A stretch of DNA of 64,000 bases from Rhododendron vialii. Its lineage: Eukaryota; Streptophyta; Magnoliopsida; Ericales; Ericaceae. The stretch is taken from positions 3,650,501 through 3,714,500 of the forward strand of contig NC_080568.1 in assembly GCF_030253575.1 (NCBI RefSeq), written 5' to 3'. Position 1 is the first letter of the stretch. The number at the start of each line of letters is the position of its first letter. The position numbers and the translations under genes were made by a program. Positions 55,410 through 64,000 of the stretch are shown one piece after another. The notes below the pieces were generated by a model. The model made no database searches. It saw only the letters and a list, made by a program, of their open reading frames with translations, and was not told where the DNA came from.

Positions 55410-58400
55410 TCATAACTTTGAGGAAACACCGGATAATGCGAGCTTGATCAATTCTTTCCTCAAGACCTTACCAGGAGCATTTTTCGGTAGTGAACCAATG
55501 AACGATACCCGCCTTATTTTCTTATAAGGAGCAACCTACAAACATTTATTTTCCAGAAATGGCGGTTAAAAGTAGGTTAGTTAAAACCGAAACCGAAAAA
55601 CATACAAATATCCAGGCCAGTAAGCTTTTTCCATCAACAAATAAATTCTACATCCTACGCGTAACTAGGTAAGAAACTACCTGTCTAGCAACAAAATCCT
55701 TTATGTGTGATTCGTCTATTATGCTCTCTGGCCGTTTTACGATAAAGGCCATGGGCACTTGACCTGCTTCCTCATCAGGGTACCTGCAAATTTGTTATTT
55801 ATTCAATTTTATGCAGTGCTGATAAACGAATCAAGCTAATAGAGCTCATCAAAAGAGCTTGTTTCTTATCGATTAGTTATATAAACAAGCCACGCTTGAA
55901 CATGCTATTAAAAGTCATTAATTTTTCAAACCAAGCTTGAAAAATCCATCACTTGCCTTGATAAGATTATGATGTTGAATAACATTCAATCTACTCGAGC
56001 TCGACTCTTGATCGGCTCATTTAAATCTCGTTTGAGATGAGCTCGCCCAGTAACAACCCAAGCGTGTAAAGCTAAAATGATAGCTTCTCCATATTTGTTG
56101 GTATTAGTAACTTTGTAATTTATTTTCAGGCCCAAAACAGAAACAGAAGTGCGAAACAAATGCCTAGAAAGCATTTGTGCTTGGGAAGTTTTCACAAACA
56201 CAACAAGCAAAATAAAACAGTTTTGAAACAGCCAGCAAGCATAAAGTGGGCTTAATACTCACGGAACTACAGCCACATCAACAATGTCTGGATGGGTTTG
56301 AAGGAGATTTTCCAACTCCACTGGAGCAACCTGTAAAAATGGAATGCAAAAAACATGCCACGCGCATTGTTAGAAGCATTCAAAAAGAATACTACCTCCG
56401 TCCCACATTGCTTGTCCCTTACAAAAAGACATGAGTTTTCGCGCATCATTTGTTGAACTTATTTGCACCAAATTAAAGTACGTGATGAGTTTTTTAATTA
56501 GAAAATTAGTCTTAGGTCCATTATGTGAACTTCATAAGCTCATAAGTCCCCCTATTAATTTTGTAAGGCTTCAAGTCCATTTTAGGGTACCCTAGAGTAG
56601 GATAGGGTACCCTAGGGTTCAGGCACTTTCATAAGATTTTAGGGTGCACTTTTTTATTATAGGATGGGGTAGCCTACGCTAGGGTACCCTAGGGTTTAGG
56701 CACTTTTATTGGGTTTTAGGGTACATTTTCCTATTATAGAGTTTTAGTGGTTTCAGCACTTTCATAGGGTTTAGGGTTTTAGGCACTTTCATAGGTACCC
56801 TAGGGTTTAGGTTGTGTGGACCTGTGACTTTACAAAACTATTAGGTGGACTTGTATGCTTATCAAATGTCTATAGTTGACCTATCACTAAATCTCCCATT
56901 TTTAATTTGGCGTAAAAAAAGTTTGAAACTTATGCACGGAATTATTTTATTTTTCAATCCAAAATTCAATGACTTTTTGTAGGGGAGAAGCAATCTGGGA
57001 CTGATGGAGTACATAACAATTAACGTGAAGGGAAGAAGATAAAAATTACATGAATTTGAACTTGCAAAATAGTAAAAACTAAAAACTGAAAGGGGTATAT
57101 GATCATGTAACCGGATAGCCTTTGTACTTGATTAACTCCTTAAGACGGTCCACAACATATAAGAATCCTTCACTGTCAAAATAACACAAGTCCCCAGTTC
57201 TTAGCCATCCCTCTGAATCCAAAATGGCTGAAGTTGCTTCTGGGTCACCCACATAGCCTACATTAAAACAAGAAAAAACCCATTAAAATCTGGTCTACAG
57301 GACTTTTGGAAATTTAGTCAGGACCTTCCTTGAAATTTTGTCAAAATTTGCTCAAAAGGTCAAAAGTTTAACTTTTCTCCGGTTGTCTTGAATATTCAAC
57401 ATCGGCTAAGTAAAAACAAATAGGTTTTTGGCTCATTTTTAGCTGTTTTGTTGTCCTAGGAGGTATTTTTAGAGATATGGCTCACATTATTTACTTCAAC
57501 AATTTCTCTGGCCAGGACAAACTGGAAAATTACCAAATTTTCAAATCCATGATCGAGACAGTCTTACAAAATTAAATGATGACACACAAGAATGAATAAG
57601 GAAATTACCCTTCATTACGGATGGGCCTCTAAGCCAAAGTTCCCCTTGCTTGAAAGGAGGTAAACTCATGCCAGTCTCAACATCTACTATTTTCGCTTGG
57701 CAATATGGCACCAGACGGCCTGACGCCCCAATTTTTTGGCTTTCAATTGGATCCACCATTCGCGAGATCCCGGCAGTTGATTCGGTCAATCCATATGCCT
57801 AATGCAGATTGTGGTAACAACATCATCCAAGACGCACATACACAGAAACAGACACAATTAGGCACAGACACAGATAATGCCAAAGCTAAAACTATGAGTA
57901 TCAAAATATTTTGCTTCACTAATGTTAGGTGAGATTTACCCTAACCATTTTGCTTCACTAATGTTAGGTGAGATTTACCATAACCAAATCAATAGGAGCG
58001 TAGGAACCACTGGGTAATGTAAAGTTTGGCAATGTCAAAACTGTTTGACACAACCACGGAATTGCCGATTAGAAAAAAGAAGCATAACCATGTTTGTAGC
58101 ATTGCTCTTAGGTAAATTGAAAATCATTGAGTGTCTGCTCAGAGCATTCAATTCTTCATCTCAAATTCAAGATGCTTAAAAACGGGGCGTCAAGTTGATT
58201 TTTTGCAAGCTAGGCTAAAAAGTCAAGTTTTACAAAACGAATAATTATGGTTATCCATGCAGGACTTCAGGGCAACAAAATAAACAGTAAATCAATCTAA
58301 AAAAAAAAATCATATAATTAGGTAGATTAAATTTCCGAAAGTATTGATTATTACAAGAATGCAAAATTATCACTTAAATATAACTTTTCTTATATTTTTA

Positions 58401-61255
58401 GAGACAAACGTAATAATTACGCAAACATTGTGGCATTATTTGTTATACCTAGTACAACACCCAATGTAATTAGGGGGTCCCTAATTTAAAAAAAAAAAAT
58501 TGGGACCCAAGGCGCAAGCCTTCCTCTCCTTTCCTCGGGGACAGCCCTTCGGGACTCGACGTAAGCATCACCGAAAAGAGAACTATTTATCTCCTTTTTA
58601 AGGGTTAAAGAAATGGATAATGCTGGAGATTCTAACTATTCGTCCATAGACCTAGATAGAGATTTGTCCAAAACCATTAGATGCACGTGGACTCCACACA
58701 ATATGTGTAAAACCAACACGAATTGGAGTCCAGATCTATGCCCGGGTCATCTATGTAGCAACCATATTCGGAACAAAATAGCTTCACCCAATCAGGGAGT
58801 AAAAGTGCACTGCACTAACCTGCGGTAATAGGACTCTAGGAAACCTCTTCTTAAACCTCTCGATCAACGCCTTTGTAAGCGGAGCTCCAGCGGACACCAC
58901 CACCTCCAATGAACTCAAATCGTGACCGTTCGTCCAATCACAAACGTTCACCATACTAACGATGACAGGTGGGGCCACCGCCACGTGAGTGACCCTGAAC
59001 CCTTCAATTGCTTTGATCATCTGCACTAAATCAAACTTCCCAATTGACACCAAACTCTCACCCATCATCACCGACCTCACAGAATAAAGAAACCCATAAA
59101 CGTGGAAGTAGGGGACAGCACACAGGATCACCGCCGGCGAGGGTCTCACCGTCCGAACAGCTTGGCCTCCGGCAAGTGACGAAATGAAATTTCGATGGGT
59201 TAATTCCACGCCTTTGAATTTCCCGGTAGTACCTAGAGGGGATTTATCCTGGGATCACTATCATTTCTCTGAACTAAATAAACAAGTAACATGCATTGAT
59301 CGATTTGAAATTTCCTCTTTTCCTTTCTTGTTGCATATTTCAAACAAAGCCTACAATGTGTACATGAATAGTCTTTTGAACAATATGTACTTAAACAGGT
59401 TTAACGTGACATGCACCTTTTGCTGCACGTGTGTCAAACGCTTTCGGACACACCTACGTCAAAATTTGAATTTTAGTCAAATTTCTATTCATAACAGGAG
59501 AGACTTAATTTTTTACCCACACAGCCTATTTTGTTCCTCCTAAATTTACAGCCATTAATGAAACTTTTACTCAAATTAACTGCTCTAAGGAGAGATTAAA
59601 AACCAAAAGTTGAAAAACTAATCAACAAAAAGCTAAAACATATTCAAACTTAAGTTTCCACAAGTACCAGAAGAGTACAGAATCGGATCTAACCGATATC
59701 GAAGCAGAAAAACTCCTCAGACTGAGTCATCATCATCAAATTGAACTCCAACGAGTCAAGAAGAACCGTACGCCGGAAGAGCGAGACTATTCCACCACTC
59801 GCCTCAGCAGTCACAAAAGCTATAACCGGTTTCCACAGCTCAATTTGGCACGAAATTTCCAATTCCATTGCATTCGGATTCAAAGGCGAAATGACAACGC
59901 TGAGCAAGAACAGGGCGAGGTAGAGAATCGATAAAACCCCCTAAAAACTCTCATTTTTTGCCCCGCGCGAAAGCTATTTGCAGAGAAAGTCAGAACTTTT
60001 TCCACACATAAAAGCATCTCCAGCTCGGAGATTTTTTCAGCCAAACACAAAATTTATATAAAACCTCTCCAAAATTAACTTCATGACTCAACCATACACC
60101 TCAAAGCACCAAATTAAGTTTTACTTAAAAACTTTCACTGAAATCAGGAGAGACTAAAATTTTACAAGGTTATTTTTTTCCCTGCCAAATGTACAATCAT
60201 GTCAAACCTTGACTCCAAGGTAAACAAAATCGAGTTTTACTCAAATCTTTACTCAAATTAACTGGGTTTACAGCTAAACCCGTTGCCACTTGAGCTACCA
60301 TTGGGGTTGAATATTGTCTTTCCACCTATGTGTATTTTATTTTATTAAAAAGAAAAACATGAGTGTGTGATTATCAAAATATGTAGCGCCAAAATTATTT
60401 TTATATTTTTACTCAATTTAGGAGCTAAATTTTGCAAGGCGATTTTTTACTCCCAAATTTACAACCATGCAACTGACAAAGCTTTGTCGAATTAACTTGC
60501 CAAATATTTTACACCAAACGACACTCAAATTTGGGTAAAAAATAGAGCTCTAAAGAAGAGATAAAATAATCAAAAGTTGAAAAACGAATCAAAAAGAGCT
60601 AAAAACGCATTCAAAAAACTGAATTTGTACTAGTACCAGAAGAATACAGGATAGCGGCCGTATCATTCTGACCAACTTCGATTCGGACAAACTCCTCGCA
60701 CCGAGCCGTCATCATCGACTCGAACTCGGACGAGTCGAGACGAATCGTCCGTCTGAACAGCGATACAATTTCCTCATTGACGTCACCGGTGACGAAGGCA
60801 ACAACCGGTTCGCACAGCTCGATCTGGCGCGATACTTCCGAGGGCGTGCTGCTCGGATTCGAGGGCGAAACGACGACGCCGAGGGAGAACAGGGCGAGGT
60901 AGAGAACCGGGACGCGGGCCGAGTTGGCGGAGAGGACGAACGCCGAGTCGCCCCGGGCGAGGCCGAGTCGGCGGTGCAGGGAGGTGGCAAGGGTTTTGGT
61001 GAGGGTTATCAGTTCGTGGTAGGGAATGCTGCGGCCGGTGGCGGCGTCGATGAGGGCGGGTGGCGTGGGGGTTGGAGGCGAGGGGTTGTTCTGGCGGAGG
61101 AGAGAGAAAGTGAAGTCGGTGACGGAGAGAGAGAGGGATTGGGGAGGTAGAGGAGGGTGGGGTCTGATGCTGTGGTAGGTTTTGGTTTGGGAGCAGAAAC
61201 CGCTGTGGGGATCAACTGAGGATGGAAGAGAGTGGTTTGAGTTTTGGTTCGCCAT
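55410..61255 (-). CDS. 4-coumarate:CoA-ligase-like acyl-CoA synthetase, peroxisomal
   Basis: Exons in coding order: 61255-60637, 59232-58820, 57798-57609, 57257-57112, 56330-56263, 55783-55681 and 55535-55410. They total 1665 nt, 554 aa, with phases agreeing throughout. Family motifs: the AMP-binding P-loop [10 protein letters not shown], split across exons 1 and 2; [40 protein letters not shown]; and [13 protein letters not shown] with the catalytic lysine. The C-terminus is SKL, a type 1 peroxisomal signal. The enzyme should activate a carboxylic acid to its CoA thioester through an adenylate. Closest by memory is the At5g63380 (4CLL9) group, linked to peroxisomal acyl activation; the substrate cannot be read from sequence. 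The N-terminal exon is GC-rich. Confidence 0.93.
56570..56830. repeat. Irregular GGGTACCCTAGGGTTTAGG repeats in intron 4
   Basis: About seven partial units of TTTAGG(G), GGTACCCTAGGG and GGCACTTTCATAG are scattered in the 4CL-like intron 56331-57111. They resemble degenerate telomere-type TTTAGGG text but are not a regular array. Confidence 0.6.
59582..59929 (-). pseudogene. Partial duplicate of exon 1 inside intron 1 of the 4CL-like gene
   Basis: The - strand encodes [23 protein letters not shown] and [15 protein letters not shown]. This matches exon 1 ([38 protein letters not shown]), and 60545-60907 is the source. The copy includes the exon end and the start of intron 1, but has no ATG and a 4-codon change near its left end. 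It lies in the intron 59233-60636 and would normally be spliced out. Confidence 0.9.
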
Positions 61256-61405
61256 TTCTGGAGCTCTGTTTTGCCTGGGACCAAGTTTCAGTAATTAGGT
61301 TAAGGTCCTCCGTAAAATAAGTAATTATTTTTTAAGAATGTAATTTTAAGTTAAAAAATAATATATTTACGTAAATAATTTTTCTACCGATATGAATCTT
61401 ATTTA

Positions 61406-62056
61406 GGTTCCGTTTCGGAAATTTTCTTAAAAAATAAATACTTATTTTGCCACTTCTAATTCAAAAATAAGAAGGGGCATTTCACAAAATCCTTCTTAAA
61501 AAATTCATTTCACATTTTCAAACTCAAAAATAATGTAAATGAACAAAAAAAATTCAATTTTTTTTGCACCGTATTAAAGATCTCAATGAGATCTATCAAA
61601 CAAGATTCATAATAGTAGGAAAATTATTTGCGTAAACACATGATTTTTGAGCTTGAAGTTGCCTTATACAAAAAAAAAAAGACTTGCTATGATAATGGGC
61701 GTTGGCGGAGGGAAATCGTACCGGCGGCAGCGCCGGGCCGTCTCCGACCACCGGACAGCCGATCCATCATATATACACGGAAAAGGGGTGCTCGGATCAA
61801 GCATCGTACACACCTCGGATGCCGTTGATTCCCGCGAAGGCCCCCTTGGTTTTTTTTTTTAGAATTTTTGGACGGCTCGGATCGGCCGTCAGGTGGTCGG
61901 AAACGGCCCGGCGCTGCCGCCGGTACGATTTCTCTCCCGCCGCCCATTGGAATCTATATAAATTCTACCAAAATAATTACCCTCCTTCTTATTTTCCGGA
62001 ACAACCCTTCTTATTCAACAAAAAATAAGTTCTTTTTTTGTTTCTGGAACCCAGCC
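61406..62056. mobile_element. Inner Tourist-like MITE nested in the outer copy
   Basis: The ends are GGTTCCGTTTCGGAA and the inverse of TTTCTGGAACCCAGCC. TTA flanks both sides (61403-61405 and 62057-62059). It is the same family, inserted in the opposite direction, and itself carries the GC-rich foldback element. Confidence 0.88.
61694..61948. mobile_element. GC-rich foldback element, innermost of the nest
   Basis: It is 255 bp, with ends AATGGGCG..GGCGGAGGGAAATCG and the inverse. The arms hold GTACCGGCGGCAGCGCCGGG, GCCGTCTCCGACCACC and GCCGATCC, the same family as 26581-26938. It contains GGTGCTCGGATCAAGCA, where the other copy reads GGTGCTTGATCAAAGCA. Confidence 0.88.
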
Positions 62057-62192
62057 TTAATAGATCTCATCAAGATCTTTAATACAGTGCAAAAAAAAAT
62101 TAAAAAATTATTTTTCATTTATATTATTTTTAAGTTTGAAAATATGAAATAATCTGCTTATTTTTTAAGAAGGTTTCTGGAACGGGGCCTAA

Positions 62193-64000
62193 AAAACTTG
62201 TGAACAGTGCATATTTTTTATTTTACCTACGTACATTTCTTTCAACATTATACCAATATTATTTATTTAACATATCCTCTATTAAAATATATTTTCTTTC
62301 TTTCTCCAACAGTGCACCAAAGTGCAGTTTTTAAAAAAAAAAGAAGAAAGAGGAAGAGAGAGGGACGGAGAGAGAAAATAATGTTATAAATTACATACAT
62401 GATGAATAGTGAATAGATAAAAATGGCTAAGCACTATTCATAAATATATTTTACCTCTATATTTACCTATTTTGCTGTAAGTGTACTTTTTCCTTTTTGG
62501 TGAGCTAAAATAGCTATAAAGCTATTTTTGGTGAGCTAAAATAGCTATAAAGCTATAAAGCTATTTTAGCTCTGCGGGTAAACTTGTTATGAGGTTTGGG
62601 ATGAAGCCCCATCTCCTGAACCAACCATTGAGTCTATAGGGTAATTATGGTAAAAAAAAGTCTACACACATCTTTGAACCACAACCTCAGGGACAGAAAT
62701 GCCACTGGAGCCGTTCGATACATGAGAGCACATAATTTTGAACCATAACCTCGGAGACAGTGTCTCCGGTGTCGTTCAATTCATGGAAATCATGTGGGTT
62801 GAATGGCACCGAATGCTTGTAAAAAAAAAAAAAATGACACCAAATACAATTGTGTTCAAAATTGTCTTTTAAGGTTACGGAGGAGTACTTGGTAGCATTG
62901 CTCAATTATTGTGTGGTGTGCGGAGAGAATTTAATCTCAAACTGGAAATGATGATCGTAAGTGTACGAAATTGAGAATAAATTAATCAGGTTGAGACAGA
63001 AACACTCTCTATCTCTCACAATTGTCTATGGTACATTTTTGAAATAAAATGAGAATTTGTAAAACTGTATAGATTATAATGTGCAGGGTAGTTGGTAGTG
63101 AGTAAATTTGTATTGAGATAAAAAATTAAAAAAAAACTCTTTCAAAAGTGATTCGAAAAAAAGAAAAAAAAAACAATCTTTCAAAAGTGATTCGAAAGTA
63201 ATTTTTGAATTTCGCAATCTTTCAATTCATGTTTCTCGCAATGCATTTTAGCATAATTCATACCTGAATTGGCTCTCAAATCAAATTGTTATAGTGAAAA
63301 CGACGGCCAATAACGTATTTCGATAATTAATACACATTTTTAACGAGTATTAATTATCAAAACACGTCATAGACCATCATTTTCCCAATGTTTGTTATAA
63401 GGGGGCTGCCAAACACCCTTTAATTTAATCCAGACCTTCAGTGGTTGGTAAATGGCAAGGCCCACAAATTCGGTGCAATAAAAACTTGGGTAAACTTTCA
63501 TAATTGGTATGTTCAAAAAAAAAACTTTCATAATTGGTTCCTTTAAAATTATGATGACAGCTCTGTTTATATCATGAAGCCTAACACCTTGTTTGGTTGT
63601 CAGTTTTGGTATAGATTTTTGAGATGAGCCAACTCTTTTGCTAATATGTAGAAAAGCTAGCAAATAGTTAGAGCATCTCCAACGGCCTCCTCAAACATTC
63701 ATCCTCGCCTGATTCTCGCCTAAGAGGTGAGCATACCGTCAAATTCCATGACCCAGCAGCCTCGGTACAATCCTCGTCTCTTTCTTGTTTGCTACAGTAA
63801 CTCGCTGGGGCAAGCGAGCTACTGTAGCACCCGGCAATGTCCCATCAACGTCTTCTTCTTTTTTCTCTCTCCGTCGTCCCCCGTCTGCTTTTGGATGTTC
63901 GCCGTCATCATCGGTTGATTTTTGCGTTCGGTTTCTGGGTTTAGATTTTACAGAAAATGGATTTCTGGGTTTCTATTTCAGAGAGAGACAGAGATGTACT
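62193..64000. other. Right-end region, no gene seen
   Basis: AT-rich DNA with a short tandem repeat at 62505-62565 (GGTGAGCTAAAATAGCTATAAAGC twice) and a direct repeat of TTTCAAAAGTGATTCGAAA near 63141 and 63178. At 63671 GAGCATCTCCAACGGCC begins text typical of a common plant dispersed element. The last 100 bases, GA- and T-rich with GGGTTTCTGGGTTT, could be the edge of a gene leader beyond the window. Confidence 0.45.

Larger units (their letters stand above)
61304..62189. mobile_element. Outer Tourist-like MITE in the 4CL-like promoter, interrupted
   Basis: The left end is GGTCCTCCGTAAAATAAG and the right end is inverse to GGCCCCGTTCCAGAAACC. TAA flanks both sides (61301-61303 and 62190-62192). 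Its halves (61304-61405 and 62057-62189) would join into an element like 43477-43715. It begins 48 bp upstream of the 4CL-like ATG. Confidence 0.88.

Noticed and set aside
61009-61284. 91-92 codon ORFs in other frames of the 4CL-like first exon
   Set aside because: They are shadows of a GC-rich coding exon.

Overview
The window is nuclear DNA from a flowering plant, almost certainly a eudicot. It has AT-rich intergenic DNA, GT-AG introns with T-rich tracts, plant-type U1 and U2 snRNA promoters, transferred organelle DNA, many small inverted-repeat elements, and proteins that closely match Arabidopsis families from memory. No database search was possible, so species and identity values are not stated.

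Layout from left to right. (1) 0.3-5.0 kb, + strand: a complete U-box/ARM-repeat E3 ubiquitin ligase of the PUB45/PUB6/PUB7 group, five coding exons, 768 aa. (2) 7.2-10.7 kb: three U1 snRNA genes in tandem on the + strand, each with the plant upstream sequence element and TATA box. (3) 11.2-12.3 kb: unrecognised, possibly organelle-derived DNA with degenerate tandem repeats. (4) 14.3-18.1 kb, + strand: a TAF1C-like RNA polymerase I factor gene. Its reading frame is interrupted by about 1 kb holding a mitochondrial nad2 fragment flanked by a duplicated stretch of the gene's own exon. (5) 21.4-23.0 kb: two U2 snRNA genes with intact promoters, and a plastid-like trnR remnant between them. (6) 24.7-32.1 kb, - strand: a gene of eight coding exons for an NT-type C2 protein (gar2-related/DIL-like family), 1166 aa, with four internal 73-residue repeats. 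(7) 33-43.7 kb: a gene-poor stretch of nested small elements and segmental duplications. (8) 43.9-52.2 kb, + strand: a DEAH4-type DEAH-box RNA helicase, sixteen exons, 700 aa. (9) 52.4-53.9 kb: a complex repeat field. (10) 55.4-61.3 kb, - strand: a peroxisomal 4-coumarate:CoA-ligase-like enzyme, seven exons, 554 aa, ending in SKL. Its promoter carries a three-deep nest of small inverted-repeat elements. (11) 62.2-64 kb: no gene seen.

The protein genes are unrelated housekeeping or metabolic genes, not a pathway. Two links stand out. The U-box gene and the DEAH4 helicase are, from memory, adjacent in Arabidopsis (At1g27910 and At1g27900), so the ends of this region may be an expanded ancestral neighbourhood. 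The U1 and U2 genes lie within about 16 kb on one strand and share the same promoter code. The most unusual observation is the TAF1C-like gene. A tandem copy of about 110 bp of exon containing AGGT, separated by mitochondrial DNA, appears to have made a new intron whose removal restores the frame exactly. All five multi-exon models were built by hand, and every coding total is a multiple of three.
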